DNA of 64,000 nucleotides from Mycolicibacterium sp. BiH015. Its GTDB lineage: Bacteria; Actinomycetota; Actinomycetes; Mycobacteriales; Mycobacteriaceae. Of this stretch, positions 8,591 to 20,359 are shown piece by piece; within the stretch, counting starts at the first letter, position 1, and each line of letters starts with the position of its first letter. The stretch is from contig NZ_JAQGCZ010000009.1 in assembly GCF_027706845.1 (NCBI RefSeq), positions 179,472 through 243,471 on the forward strand. The letters run 5' to 3'. The position numbers were made by a program, and so were the translations under genes. A model generated the notes under the pieces. The model did not search any database. It saw nothing but the letters and a program-made list of their open reading frames with translations, and was not told the origin of the DNA.

Positions 8591-9628
8591 ATGGCGGGTA
8601 TCACCTACGGGGTGACTGAGGCCCAGAACCGCTCGATGCGTGGTGTGGTGGCCATCGGTGGATCAGCGGGCGGCGTCGAAGCCTTCACCCGCGTGGCGGC
8701 CGGCCTGCCGGCGGATCTCCCGTACGCGGTGTTGATGGCGCTGCACCTTCCCGCGCAGTCGCCCAGTGTGTTGGCCCAGATCATCGACAGAGCGGGACCG
8801 ATGCCGGCCGAAGCCGCTACGGACGGCGCGCGCCTGCAGGCAGGGCGGATCTATGTCGCGGTGCCCGGCCATCACCTCATGACCTACGACCATCGGATCG
8901 TGCTGTCCAGTGGCCCGAGCGAGAATGGCCATCGCCCGGCGCTCAATGCCCTGTTCCGCTCGGTGGCCGTCGCCTTCGGGCCCGACGCGGTTGGGGTGCT
9001 GATGTCGGGTGTTCTCGACGACGGAGTCCTGGGCTTGGCAGCCATCCGGTCTCGGGGCGGAACGACGCTGTGTCAATCCCCCGACGACGCCCTCTTTGCC
9101 GCCATGCCACGAAATGCACTGCGGGCCGACGTCGTCGACGCCGCCGTCAGCGCTGCGGAGGTGGGGGCCTTCCTGGCCGAGCTCGCCGACTCCACCCGAG
9201 ACCGCCGGGCGCCGTCACACGACGAACGCCTGGAACTGGAGAACCGCATCGCCATGTCGGAACGGCTGGCCGACGGTAGCGACGTCGAAAAGCTGGGCCC
9301 CCCTTCGGGTTTCACCTGTCCGGACTGCAATGGGTCGCTGCAGATGGTCACCGAGGGCTATTTTCGCTGCCATGTCGGTCACGCCTGGACAGCGGACGCG
9401 TTGCTGTCGGCCCGTGACCAGGAGACTCGCAGCGCCCTAATGGTCGCGGTGCGCAGCCTTCAAGAAAAGTCGCGCTTAGCCCACCGGCTCGCCGACGGGG
9501 CTGTCTCCGCGGCAGTCCGCGTGCGGTACACGGCGTTGGCCACCGAGACCGACAAGGCACTGGAGGTGCTCAAGGACTGGCTCGCCAACGCAGAAACGGA
9601 GACGGGAGTCGCCGGCACGGATGACTGA
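8591..9628 (+). CDS. Orphan CheB-type protein-glutamate methylesterase with C-terminal zinc-ribbon-like domain
   Basis: 345 aa. Residues ~15-200 are the CheB catalytic domain with the Ser-His-Asp triad visible as AIGGSAGG, ALHLPAQ and SGVLDDGVLG. No N-terminal response-regulator domain is present. The C-terminal ~110 residues hold a C-x2-C...C-x2-H pattern (TCPDCNG and RCHVGHAW) and a helical tail. This architecture is known for orphan chemotaxis-like proteins in non-chemotactic bacteria. The next gene overlaps by 8 bp, so the products probably act together. The substrate is unknown because no MCP or CheR gene is in view. An internal ATG at 8636 is an alternative start. Confidence 0.87.
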   Translation: MAGITYGVTEAQNRSMRGVVAIGGSAGGVEAFTRVAAGLPADLPYAVLMALHLPAQSPSVLAQIIDRAGPMPAEAATDGARLQAGRIYVAVPGHHLMTYDHRIVLSSGPSENGHRPALNALFRSVAVAFGPDAVGVLMSGVLDDGVLGLAAIRSRGGTTLCQSPDDALFAAMPRNALRADVVDAAVSAAEVGAFLAELADSTRDRRAPSHDERLELENRIAMSERLADGSDVEKLGPPSGFTCPDCNGSLQMVTEGYFRCHVGHAWTADALLSARDQETRSALMVAVRSLQEKSRLAHRLADGAVSAAVRVRYTALATETDKALEVLKDWLANAETETGVAGTDD

Positions 9629-10376
9629 GCGCAGTGGTGTCCGGATCTCGGTGACGACGTCGCCGAGCGGACACCTGGTGCTGTCGATCGCAGGCACCCT
9701 GGACAGCACGACATACCACCGGGTTCGCGACAACGTCATCAAAGCTGCGCTGGAGGAACCACCGGCCGTCATCGTCGACGTGACCGATCTCCACGCCCCT
9801 GCAGTGAGCGCCTGGGCCGCGTTCACCAGTGCGCGGTGGCACGTCAGCGCCTGGCCCGACGTTCCGGTGATCCTGGTCTGCGACCACGCCGCGGGACGCG
9901 CCGCGATCCGACGCAGCGGCATCACCCGATACGTGGCGGTCCACGCCGACGAGTCGGCTGCGGCTCGCTCGGTGGACGAGCCGCACGCACTGCGCCGGCG
10001 GGTCAGGACCGTCATCCATCCCGGCCCTGGCTGCCTCGGTCACGCCCGGACCTTGCTGACCCAGTGGCTCGCCGTATGGGACCGGTCCGACATGGCGCTG
10101 ACCGCCAGGACAGTGGCCACCATTCTCATCGAGAACACCCTTGAGCACACCGCCAGCAGCCCGACCCTCATCCTCGACGCGATCGAGGATCGCGTCACGG
10201 TGGCCGTCAGCGATGAATCGACCAAACCCGCTGCTCGGCAAGAGGATTCAACGACCGGTGCCCACACCGTCTCCGGCCTGGCCATCGTCTCGGCATTGAG
10301 CCGGTGCTGGGGCGACAGCCCCACGGCAGGCGGGAAGACGGTGTGGGCGGTGCTCGGACCTGAGAATCAGCTCTGA
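9621..10376 (+). CDS. STAS domain / HATPase_c anti-sigma-type regulatory protein
   Basis: 251 aa. The N-terminal ~100 residues resemble a STAS anti-sigma antagonist fold (LVLSIAGTLDSTTY, AVIVDVTDLHAPAVSAW). The C-terminal half resembles a serine-kinase-type HATPase: an N-box-like ATILIENTLEHT near residue 170 and a late GLAIVSALSRCWG segment before the C-terminus. Fusion of a switch domain and a kinase-like ATPase points to partner-switching control of a sigma factor. It overlaps the CheB-type gene by 8 bp and is convergent with katG (10-bp gap). Sigma partner not visible. Confidence 0.8.
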   Translation: MTERSGVRISVTTSPSGHLVLSIAGTLDSTTYHRVRDNVIKAALEEPPAVIVDVTDLHAPAVSAWAAFTSARWHVSAWPDVPVILVCDHAAGRAAIRRSGITRYVAVHADESAAARSVDEPHALRRRVRTVIHPGPGCLGHARTLLTQWLAVWDRSDMALTARTVATILIENTLEHTASSPTLILDAIEDRVTVAVSDESTKPAARQEDSTTGAHTVSGLAIVSALSRCWGDSPTAGGKTVWAVLGPENQL

Positions 10377-10386
10377 CCGGTCCTGC

Positions 10387-12639
10387 TCAGCGCAGGTCGA
10401 ACCGATCGTTGTTCATCACCTTCACCCACGCTGCGACGAAGTCCTCGACGAACCTGCCCTTGTTGTCTTCCTGCGCGTACACCTCGGCGAGGGCCCGCAA
10501 GACCGAATTCGAGCCGAAGACAAGGTCGTTCGGCGTGGCAGTCCACTTCAACTCACCACTTGCCCGGTCACGGCCCTCGTAGACGTTCTCCGCCGTTTCC
10601 GAGGTCCTCCACTGCGTCCCCATATCCAGCAGGTTGACGAAGAAGTCGTTCGTCAACGCGCCCGGCGTCTGGGTGAACACACCGTGCTTGGTGCCGCCGT
10701 GGTTGGCGCCGATGACCCGCAGACCGCCGATCAGAGCCGTCATCTCAGGGGCGGTGAGGTCTAGGAAGTACGCCTTGTCGACGAGCAGCTTCTCGATCTG
10801 CCCCTTCTCACCGGGGCGCACGTAGTTGCGGAAGCCGTCGGCCTGTGGCTCCAGCACCGCAAAGGAATCGACATCCGTGTCCTGCTGTGAGGCGTCGGTG
10901 CGCCCCGGTGCGAAGTGCACGTTGATCTCGTACCCGGCAGCCTTTGCGGCTTTTTCGATCGCGGCGGACCCGGCCAGCACGATCAGGTCGGCCAGTGACA
11001 CCTTCTTGCCGCCCGTAGCGCTTGCGTTGAAATCCTGCTGGATCTTCTCCAGGACGGGCAGCACCCTGTCCAGTTCGGAGGGTTCGTTGGCCTCCCAGTG
11101 ACGTTGCGGTTCAAGGCGCAACCGCGCGCCGTTCGCGCCTCCGCGCTTGTCGGTGCCGCGGAAGCTGGACGCCGACGCCCAGGCCGTCTTGACCAGCTGC
11201 GGCACCGACAGCTCCGACTGCAGGACCGTGGCCTTCAAGGCTGCTATGTCGGATTCGTCGATCAAGGTGTGGTCGAGCGCCGGCACCGGATCCTGCCAGA
11301 GCTGTGGTTCGGGCACCCATGGTCCGAGGTAGCGGCTGACGGGTCCCATGTCGCGGTGCAGCAGCTTGTACCAGGCTCGCGCGAACGCATCGTTGAGCTC
11401 TTCGGGATGGTCCAGCCAGCGTCGCGTGATCTGGCCGTAGATCGGATCCACCCTCATCGAGACGTCGGTGACGAGCATCGTCGGCTTGCGCTTCTTGGTG
11501 GCGTCGAACGGATCGGGGATGATCTCCTCGGCGTCCTTGGCCTCGAATTGCCAAGCGCCGCCGGGGCTTTTGGTCAGCTCCCATTCGTAGCCGTACAGGA
11601 TCTCCAGGTAACGGTTGCTCCACTTGGTCGGCTTGTCGGTCCACACCACCTCCAGCCCGCTGGTGATCGTGTCACCGGCCTTGCCGGAGGCGAAGGCGCA
11701 CTTCCAGCCCAGACCCTGCTGCTCGATCGGCGCACCTTCGGGTTCGGGCCCCACGAGGTCACCGTCACCGGCGCCGTGGGTTTTACCCAGCGTGTGGCCG
11801 CCGACGATCAGCGCGGCGGTCTCCTCGTCGTTCATCGCCATCCGGCCGAACGTCTCGCGGATATCGTGGGCGGCGGCGAGCGGATCCGGCTTCCCTTCCG
11901 GTCCTTCGGGATTGACGTAGATCAGGCCCATGGTGGTCGCGCCGAACGGCTGCGCGAGTTGACGGCTGTCGCTGTCGTTGGTGCCGTCGTAACGCTTGTC
12001 CGTGCCGAGCCAGGTGTCCTCCTGGCCGTAGAGAATCTCCTCGGGTTCCCAGATGTCCTCACGACCGAAACCGAAGCCGAACGTTTCGAAGTCGGCCGAC
12101 TCCAGCGCCACGTTTCCGGCGAAGACGAGCAGATCCGCCCACGACAGCTTGTTGCCGTACTTCTGCTTGACCGGCCACAGCAGACGCCGCGCCTTGTCCA
12201 GGTTCGCATTGTCCGGCCAGCTGTTCAGCGGGGCGAACCGCTGCGCACCCTGGCCGCCGCCGCCGCGGCCGTCGAAGATGCGATAGGTACCAGCCGCATG
12301 CCAGCTCATCCGGATGAACAGGCCCGCATAGCTGCCGTAGTCGGCCGGCCACCAGTCCTGCGACGTGGTGATCACCGAGAGCACATCGGCCTTGAGCGCG
12401 TCGACGTCGAGCTTGGCGAACTCGGCCGCATAGTCGAAATCGGCGCCGAGCGGGTTGGCCTTCTCCGACTGCTTGTGCAGCACCGATACGTCGACCTGTT
12501 CGGGCCACCAGTCCTGATTGGTCAGTGGCGCATGCGCTTTCGGCTTCGGAGAGTTGATCGCCGGGTTTTCGGACTCGCTGTGACTGTGCGTCTGGGAGTC
12601 GGAGTGGGGCGGGCGGGCATCAGAAGTATCAGACGACAC
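10387..12639 (-). CDS. katG: Catalase-peroxidase KatG
   Basis: About 750 aa bifunctional haem enzyme that removes H2O2 and organic peroxides and activates isoniazid in mycobacteria. The distal haem triad is visible in FIRMSWHAAGTYR (Arg, Trp and His near residues 110-114; Ser replaces the usual Ala). The Tyr and Met of the Met-Tyr-Trp adduct lie in MGLIYVNPEGP and RMAMNDEETAAL. The proximal His is in GGHTLGKTHGAG, and DTITSGLEVVW contains the Ser equivalent to M. tuberculosis S315. The C-terminal duplicated domain is present (VNLLDMGTQWR, FGSNSVLRALAEVY). GTG at 12639 has a GGGAAG site and gives the SSDTSD start; ATG 12654 overlapping the furA stop is an alternative. Cotranscribed with furA. 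Confidence 0.96.
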   Translation of the reverse strand: MSSDTSDARPPHSDSQTHSHSESENPAINSPKPKAHAPLTNQDWWPEQVDVSVLHKQSEKANPLGADFDYAAEFAKLDVDALKADVLSVITTSQDWWPADYGSYAGLFIRMSWHAAGTYRIFDGRGGGGQGAQRFAPLNSWPDNANLDKARRLLWPVKQKYGNKLSWADLLVFAGNVALESADFETFGFGFGREDIWEPEEILYGQEDTWLGTDKRYDGTNDSDSRQLAQPFGATTMGLIYVNPEGPEGKPDPLAAAHDIRETFGRMAMNDEETAALIVGGHTLGKTHGAGDGDLVGPEPEGAPIEQQGLGWKCAFASGKAGDTITSGLEVVWTDKPTKWSNRYLEILYGYEWELTKSPGGAWQFEAKDAEEIIPDPFDATKKRKPTMLVTDVSMRVDPIYGQITRRWLDHPEELNDAFARAWYKLLHRDMGPVSRYLGPWVPEPQLWQDPVPALDHTLIDESDIAALKATVLQSELSVPQLVKTAWASASSFRGTDKRGGANGARLRLEPQRHWEANEPSELDRVLPVLEKIQQDFNASATGGKKVSLADLIVLAGSAAIEKAAKAAGYEINVHFAPGRTDASQQDTDVDSFAVLEPQADGFRNYVRPGEKGQIEKLLVDKAYFLDLTAPEMTALIGGLRVIGANHGGTKHGVFTQTPGALTNDFFVNLLDMGTQWRTSETAENVYEGRDRASGELKWTATPNDLVFGSNSVLRALAEVYAQEDNKGRFVEDFVAAWVKVMNNDRFDLR

Positions 12640-12650
12640 GTTTCTTCCCT

Positions 12651-13100
12651 TCATTCGTGCGCACTACGGGTGGATGGTTGGGCTGTAGAGCAGTTTGGGC
12701 ACAGGCCCCAGTAGATGACCTCTGCCTCGTCGACCTCGAAGCCGAGGTCGTCGGATGCCGTCAGACAGGGTGCTTCACCGACAGCGCAGTCGACATCGGC
12801 GATGACACCGCAAGACCGGCACACGATGTGGTGATGGTTGTCGCCGACCCGGGTCTCGTACCGGGCCAGCGAACCGGCGGGCTGGATGCGTCGCACCAAA
12901 CCCGTTGCGGTGAGGGCATTCAGCGCGTCATACACCGTCTGCCTGGAGATGTCGGGCAACTGCTCCCTGGCAGCGCCGATGATCACCTCGGTGTCTGCGT
13001 GAGGGTTCTGCCCGACGGCGTGCAGCACTGCGATCCGCGGTCGCGTCACCCGCAGCGCCGCCGAACGCAGCACGCCCGAGTAGTCGTCAACTTCGGCCAT
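12651..13100 (-). CDS. furA: Ferric uptake regulator family repressor FurA
   Basis: 149 aa, the expected FurA length. An upstream extension of the frame is not conserved, so ATG 13100 (MAEVDDYSGVLRSAALR) is used. It contains a winged helix (LRVTRPRIAVL, SRQTVYDALNALT), the metal-binding HHHIVCRSCGVIADVDC and a C-terminal LCPNC pair. It precedes katG directly, as in M. tuberculosis and M. smegmatis, where FurA represses the furA-katG operon and releases it under peroxide stress. The 146-bp gap to the divergent SDR carries AT-rich tracts suited to an operator, but I could not assign a FurA box with confidence. Confidence 0.95.
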   Translation of the reverse strand: MAEVDDYSGVLRSAALRVTRPRIAVLHAVGQNPHADTEVIIGAAREQLPDISRQTVYDALNALTATGLVRRIQPAGSLARYETRVGDNHHHIVCRSCGVIADVDCAVGEAPCLTASDDLGFEVDEAEVIYWGLCPNCSTAQPSTRSAHE

Positions 13101-13246
13101 CGTTCCGATACTGGCCTGCAATCTGGACGGGATCAAGAAATCGACGCAAACCGGCGCCCAAAATTCTGATTTCGTTCGTATTCGGGCTGATGATCCGAAA
13201 TGCGAACGTCGCTTTTGCGCCCAGATTCGCCGGGTACGCGCGGGGG

Positions 13247-14032
13247 ATGACACACACAGAGCTCGCGCTGATCACCGGCGCGTCGAGCGGGATCGGTCTT
13301 GAACTTGCCCGCGAGTTTGCAAGAGACGGCTACGATTTGGTCGTCGCGGCCGAGGATGACGCCATTCATGACGTTCCGGCGGCATTGTCCGCATACGGCG
13401 TCGCGGTTCACCCGATCCAGGTGGACCTGCGGACCGCCGACGGTGTAGAGCACCTCTTCGCCAGCGCGATCGAGGGTGGGCGCGAACTGTCGGTCGCGGC
13501 GTTGAACGCCGGCGTGGGCCGCGGTGACATGTTCCTCAACAGCGACCTGCACGACGACCTGAGCGTGGTGGACCTCAATGTGCGCTCGACTGTGCATCTG
13601 GCCAAGCTGGTCCTGCGCGACATGGCGGACCGGAATCGGGGCCGCGTGCTGTTCACGTCGTCGGTCGCGTCGATGATGCCGGGGTCGTATCAGACGGTCT
13701 ACAACGCCTCGAAGTCCTTCGTGCAGTCGTTCGTCAGAGCACTGCAGGACGAGCTGCGCAATACCCCGATCACGGTGACGGCACTCTTGCCCGGGCCCAC
13801 CGACACGAACTTCTTCGACCGCGCGAAGTTGCGCGGCACCCCGGTGGGCGAGATGCCGAAGGACGACCCCGCGAAAGTGGCCCGTCAGGGCTACGAAGCG
13901 CTGATGCGCGGGGATCGGCAGGTCGTCGCCGAGTCCGTGATGTCCAAGGCGATGGGCGCGATGCTTCGGGTGCTTCCCGATCCCGTCAAGGCAGCGGGGA
14001 ACCGGCTTCTGTCCGCGCCGTCGGGACGCTGA
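13247..14032 (+). CDS. Short-chain dehydrogenase/reductase
   Basis: 261 aa from ATG 13247 (MTHTELALITGASSGIG). Classical SDR: cofactor motif TGASSGIG near residue 10, NAGVG, catalytic Ser in LFTSSVASMMPG and YNASK (Tyr/Lys). The PGPTDTNFFDRAK tail follows. The frame also reads upstream to 13190 but without SDR-like sequence. It is divergent from furA-katG. The last 47 bp overlap the convergent acyltransferase. Substrate not predictable. Confidence 0.9.
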   Translation: MTHTELALITGASSGIGLELAREFARDGYDLVVAAEDDAIHDVPAALSAYGVAVHPIQVDLRTADGVEHLFASAIEGGRELSVAALNAGVGRGDMFLNSDLHDDLSVVDLNVRSTVHLAKLVLRDMADRNRGRVLFTSSVASMMPGSYQTVYNASKSFVQSFVRALQDELRNTPITVTALLPGPTDTNFFDRAKLRGTPVGEMPKDDPAKVARQGYEALMRGDRQVVAESVMSKAMGAMLRVLPDPVKAAGNRLLSAPSGR

Positions 14033-15284
14033 CCCGCAACGGCGCCGCGGCACACAACCGTGCCGCCGCGGCCGCGATGAGGAAGCCTCCCAGCGCCGCC
14101 CACCCCACCGTGTCACCAAGGCCGAACTTGGCCATCATCACCAGAATGACCCCCGCCGCGCAGGTGAGGATGCCTGCGGCGTTCGCCCGCGCACCGGTGG
14201 CGGTGACGGCGGCGTCCCACCACGGCAGCGGACGCCGCTCCAGGGCAGAGAGCAGCTTGAACAACACCAACATGACGACCGCGAAGACCGGAGCGCGCAG
14301 CACGAGCAGACCCCAGAAGTCCGGTGTGTCGACGTCGTAGGCATCGAGACCGAGCGCGTGCAGGCTGAACGCGGCGATCGCGATGGCGACGATGTGCCAG
14401 AGGTACAGCGTCATCGCCCCGGCGTTGCCCGCCGTCACGGCCCTCCAGACCCTCGGGCGCTGTGCCCAGCGGCGGATCGCACCCGCTGACACCACGAACA
14501 CGCACGACATCCACACGCAATGCATCGCCAGCAGCACCGTGGGCGGTGCGACATTGGAAACGCGTTCGGCACCAGTCACCACCAGCGACACCTCGTAGGG
14601 CCCGACGGCGATCAGCGCCAGGGCGGCAGCGAAAGCAAGGACGCCGACGCCCGCCGCGATGCGCGCAGTGAGAAGACGGCGTGCATAGGCCACGCCCATC
14701 GCGACCGGAATCAGCCATACGATCACGAAGTTCGCGACGGCGGCCTCCGGTGCGCCGGTGGTGAAGCGCACGGTGTCCATGGCAGCCGCTGCGGCAAGGA
14801 GTCCCGTCACGACGAGCGCCACGGCGCGGCCGCTGTGCAGCCGCACCAGCGCCGGCACGAAGGCCAGCGTGACGACATAGACGCCGAGGAACCACAGGAG
14901 CGCCACGCTCTCCCCGCCGAGACCGGCTGCGGAGTCGGGTCCGAGAATCAACCGGGCGGCGAGCAAGCCCACCGACCACGCCGCCAGATACCAGAACACC
15001 GGTCGGCACAGCCGCTGCGCTCGGCTGAAAAGCCATGCGCCCCAGGGCGTTTCGGGGCGGTAGCTGTAGGCGCCTGCGGCGCCGCCCGCCAGGAAGAACA
15101 GCGGCATCACCTGAACGATCCAGGTCAGCGGCGCGACTGCGGGGACCTCACCGATCAGGTTGGCGATCCGCAGACCGCCGCTGTCGATGGTGGCGAGCAG
15201 CAGCGCGCAATGTCCGAACATCACCACGATCAACGCGGCGATGCGGGCGACGTCGACGGCACGGTCTCGCGATGGCTGGGTCAT
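13986..15284 (-). CDS. Acyltransferase family 3 membrane protein
   Basis: 432 aa, mostly hydrophobic with about 10 predicted membrane spans. The start has the family's RAVDVARIAALIVVMFGHC (N-terminal R...D...H typical of acyltransferase-3/OafA). MPLFFLAGGAAGAYSY and TLYLWHIVAIAIAAF are also typical. Such proteins O-acylate glycans or lipids at the inner membrane. The 3' end overlaps the convergent SDR by 47 bp, so one of the two ends may be slightly mis-set or the overlap is genuine. Confidence 0.85.
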   Translation of the reverse strand: MTQPSRDRAVDVARIAALIVVMFGHCALLLATIDSGGLRIANLIGEVPAVAPLTWIVQVMPLFFLAGGAAGAYSYRPETPWGAWLFSRAQRLCRPVFWYLAAWSVGLLAARLILGPDSAAGLGGESVALLWFLGVYVVTLAFVPALVRLHSGRAVALVVTGLLAAAAAMDTVRFTTGAPEAAVANFVIVWLIPVAMGVAYARRLLTARIAAGVGVLAFAAALALIAVGPYEVSLVVTGAERVSNVAPPTVLLAMHCVWMSCVFVVSAGAIRRWAQRPRVWRAVTAGNAGAMTLYLWHIVAIAIAAFSLHALGLDAYDVDTPDFWGLLVLRAPVFAVVMLVLFKLLSALERRPLPWWDAAVTATGARANAAGILTCAAGVILVMMAKFGLGDTVGWAALGGFLIAAAAARLCAAAPLRVSVPTARTEAGSPLP

Positions 15285-15336
15285 GTGCCAAGCATGCCGG
15301 GTCGTGGTCGACCCGGCATGAGTAGAACTACCGCGC

Positions 15337-16494
15337 TTACGGAAGCGCGCTGAGGAAGGCGCCCAGCGGACCGGCGGGCGGCGGCGGAGCGGGCGTCGAG
15401 GGCGCGGTGGCGGGCGTCGCCTGGGCGATCGGGGCAGTCACCGCTTGGGCGGGCGGTCCGGCGAGCGGGCCGACACCGGTCAGGTGCGGTTCGCCGTTCG
15501 GGGTTGAGACCGGCCCGGGGGCAGTCGAACCGACCCCCTGTACGGCTGTGGCGTCCGGAGCCTCTGCGGCCAGCGCCGCGGGCACCTCGGCCACCACGGC
15601 CTCCGGAACGGTTGCAAGCTCGGATCCGGCCACGGTTTCCAGCGTCTCCGGCGCGACGGTGGAGTACTCCTCGGGCATCGGCTCCACCTCGGGGAGCGCC
15701 TCGGGGGCCGTGAGTTCCTGGTCAACGACTGCTTCCGGCGCGGGAACGGGCGCGGCGACGGCCTGCGGCGCCGGCGGCAAGGCGGGCAGCGCGGGCGCGG
15801 CCGGCGCGGGGACGACGACGGCGGCCGCCGCCGTGTCAGGGGTCTCTGCCGAGGGAGAGGTGCCGCCGAACAGCGCCCACCCGACGAGGCCGGAGACCGC
15901 AGCCAGGAAGGTGATCCCGGCCGCGGCCGCGGGTACCGGCCGCGACAGCGTCGAACTCACATGCCGGAACCGGTCGGACAAGCGAAGTGCGGCCTCGCTA
16001 CCGGCCTCTCGGAGACCCGCCATCCGGCCACCGCCGGTCGGCATACCGCCGCCTCGATCGCCGGGATGGACGCCGGGCACCCGGGCAACCAACCGACCGA
16101 GCACGCCCCTGTCGGTATCGGAGTCGAGGTCCGCCCGCGCGGCCCCGTAGGCGAGCACCATGTGAGGCGCGATGTGGCGAGCGGTCCGGTTACGTCCCTC
16201 GCGGGCGGCCTCCTCGGAGACCGTCTCGACAGTGTCGAAGCCGAAGAGGCGCATCTTGGTCCTCAAGCGGATGCCGTGCGCACGCGCCTCGTCGTCCCAG
16301 ACCAACCGAACACCGTCGATGTCGCGTTCGCTTTGCAGGGCGAAAGCCTGCACACTGCGTGCCGCCGCCCTGGCAATCTCGTTGACGGACTCCAGCGGCA
16401 CGACCTCGTCGGCGAGGATGCTGCCGTCATACGTGTCGACGAGCACCCAGACGGCGCTGTTGGCGGTCAAGGACAAACCCAATACCACGCGCAT
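15337..16494 (-). CDS. Mycobacterial conserved membrane protein, DUF7159-like, with Ala/Pro-rich tail
   Basis: 385 aa. The N-terminal ~130 residues (MRVVLGLSLTANSAVWVLVD...) form a conserved domain found repeatedly in mycobacteria. A single membrane helix follows near residue 205 (AAAAGITFLAAVSGLVGWAL). The C-terminal ~170 residues are low-complexity Ala/Pro/Val/Glu. AGGGG-type Shine-Dalgarno (AGGGG, 5-nt spacing) supports ATG 16494. The domain name is from memory and function is unknown. The gene stands alone, with 158 bp to isocitrate dehydrogenase. Confidence 0.72.
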   Translation of the reverse strand: MRVVLGLSLTANSAVWVLVDTYDGSILADEVVPLESVNEIARAAARSVQAFALQSERDIDGVRLVWDDEARAHGIRLRTKMRLFGFDTVETVSEEAAREGRNRTARHIAPHMVLAYGAARADLDSDTDRGVLGRLVARVPGVHPGDRGGGMPTGGGRMAGLREAGSEAALRLSDRFRHVSSTLSRPVPAAAAGITFLAAVSGLVGWALFGGTSPSAETPDTAAAAVVVPAPAAPALPALPPAPQAVAAPVPAPEAVVDQELTAPEALPEVEPMPEEYSTVAPETLETVAGSELATVPEAVVAEVPAALAAEAPDATAVQGVGSTAPGPVSTPNGEPHLTGVGPLAGPPAQAVTAPIAQATPATAPSTPAPPPPAGPLGAFLSALP

Positions 16495-16652
16495 AACTAC
16501 CCCTAGACGAGTGCCGGTGTTGGCTTGTAATCGGCACGCCTGCGACAGATGTTACGCGTGTGTCAGCATGAAATTGTGGCTCTACGGCGAAAAGACTATT
16601 TACCCGAGCGGCGAATACTCCGCGGTAGCTGGCTGGTAGCAGCCGCCTGCAC

Positions 16653-18890
<2,238 letters not shown>

Positions 18891-19128
18891 GTGTGGTCTC
18901 CCGGCTCGTTTCGGTAGTACGGCGCTGTCGCTCTTGTGGAACTTCGCACCCTTCAGGCGCAGCGTACCGAAGAGCCCCGCTGCTGGGCTCGGCCAGTCAG
19001 CACGCTCTCTGGACACGCCGAGGTCACGGTTGTCGCACCCCCCGGCGAGTCGGTGACGGCCACGCAAATTCCGCCGTTAGATTCCGCCGAGAGCAACCTT
19101 CGACATCTCGGCGGAAAGAGGAACGGCC

Positions 19129-19974
19129 ATGATTCACATGACTCGGGCTGGTTGGTCGGCCCCGCTGCGGTGCGGCGCGGCGGCGGCGTGGGTCACCGTC
19201 GCCGTCGCGGCCTGCTCATCGGCTCCCGCGACCGACGGTTCGGCAAACGCGGCCGCCCCGCCCTCCTCAATCACGGGTTCCCTCGGGGACTGGCAGGCCG
19301 CCCTCTGTCGCGACGACAGCGCCACCGCGTCCGGTACCCGTCACACCCTCGGGGGCAGCTCGTGCGTACCTCGGGACGGCGACGGCGTTGTCAACTTCGA
19401 CCATTTCGAGTCCGAGCCGTCAATGAAGTCGGTGCTGTCGTGGCAGCCGTCCACATACGTGGCACAGGCGGTGGTCGAGGGCAAGCCGCTAGCCATCTGG
19501 ACGCCGTCCGGGGAGGCCGAGGATCTCGAGCCGCTCAAGCAGTACGGCTTCACATTGGCTTCCTACCAGTCGCCTCTGCAGGCGCTACCTTCCACCGCGC
19601 TGCCTGCTGCGTCACCGACCGCCGAGATCGAGACGCTGCCGCCCAACCAATACGGCTACGTCGTCGTCCAGACGGCCGGGGGCGACACCCAGTGCATCGT
19701 CGACACGACCTACGTGGGCTGTCAGACCGACGGGATGAACTGGGCCCAGCACACCGACGGCAGCGGGCCGTACCACGGGGTCCGGATCAACGCCGACGGC
19801 ACAGGCTCGTGGGTGGACGGCAACCTCGGCGCTGCGGCACCGACGACGCTGGCCGACAAGAGCTACCGCGCACTCGGCTGGACCATCGCGGCGACGCCGG
19901 CGGGAATGCGTTTCACGAACGACGCGACGGGCCACGGCGCGGTGGTGAGCATCCAGAAGGTCGAGACTTTCTGA
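19129..19974 (+). CDS. Putative lipoprotein, function unknown
   Basis: 281 aa. Signal peptide with hydrophobic core (AAAAWVTVAVAACSS) and a lipobox-like VAAC near residue 29, so lipidated and exported. The mature part has four or more Cys residues (ALCRDD, SSCVPRD, TQCIVD, VGCQTD) that could form disulfides. AGAGGA 6 nt before the ATG supports the start. I do not recognise a catalytic motif. The next gene is a cupin 43 bp downstream on the same strand. Confidence 0.8.
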   Translation: MIHMTRAGWSAPLRCGAAAAWVTVAVAACSSAPATDGSANAAAPPSSITGSLGDWQAALCRDDSATASGTRHTLGGSSCVPRDGDGVVNFDHFESEPSMKSVLSWQPSTYVAQAVVEGKPLAIWTPSGEAEDLEPLKQYGFTLASYQSPLQALPSTALPAASPTAEIETLPPNQYGYVVVQTAGGDTQCIVDTTYVGCQTDGMNWAQHTDGSGPYHGVRINADGTGSWVDGNLGAAAPTTLADKSYRALGWTIAATPAGMRFTNDATGHGAVVSIQKVETF

Positions 19975-20017
19975 CGGTGCGCAGCGGGGCTTGCGGTGCG
20001 GCGACATCAGGCATCCA

Positions 20018-20356
20018 ATGGCAATCATGCAGAAGGTGTCGATCGAAGCGCTGGCTCGTCAGCAGTTGTCGCAAGCGGCTACGAGTGGCCGCAACGCGGC
20101 CGACACCGTGGTCGGCGGCCATGAGAAGGTGCTGCGCCAGACCGTCATAGGAATGCTGTCGGGGTCGGAGATGGGCGAGCACGAGAATCCAGGCGAGGCC
20201 ACCCTCTACGTCCTCAGGGGGTCGGTCCGGTTGATCGCGGGCGATCAGGAGTGGGATGCGCGCACCGGAGACCTGCTGCTGTTGCCGGACACCAGGCACT
20301 CCGTGGTCGCGCTCGCCGATTCCGCGCTGTTGCTGACCGTCGCCAAGGTGCCCTGA
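20018..20356 (+). CDS. Cupin-fold protein
   Basis: About 112 aa. A small one-domain cupin: GEHENPGEATLYVLRG and TGDLLLLPDTRHSV give the two cupin motifs (His/Glu metal ligands in motif 1, His in motif 2). ATG 20018 and 20027 are both possible; 19991 is an unlikely extension. The role is unknown; such proteins are often small sensors or isomerases. It is convergent with the permease gene, whose stop lies 3 bp away. Confidence 0.82.
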   Translation: MAIMQKVSIEALARQQLSQAATSGRNAADTVVGGHEKVLRQTVIGMLSGSEMGEHENPGEATLYVLRGSVRLIAGDQEWDARTGDLLLLPDTRHSVVALADSALLLTVAKVP

Positions 20357-20359
20357 CGG

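Noticed and set aside
11098..12714. 538-codon plus-strand open frame
   Set aside because: Antisense to katG; no motif and no start signal.
13101..13246. FurA box upstream of furA
   Set aside because: AT-rich tracts are present, but I could not match a convincing operator, so none is annotated.
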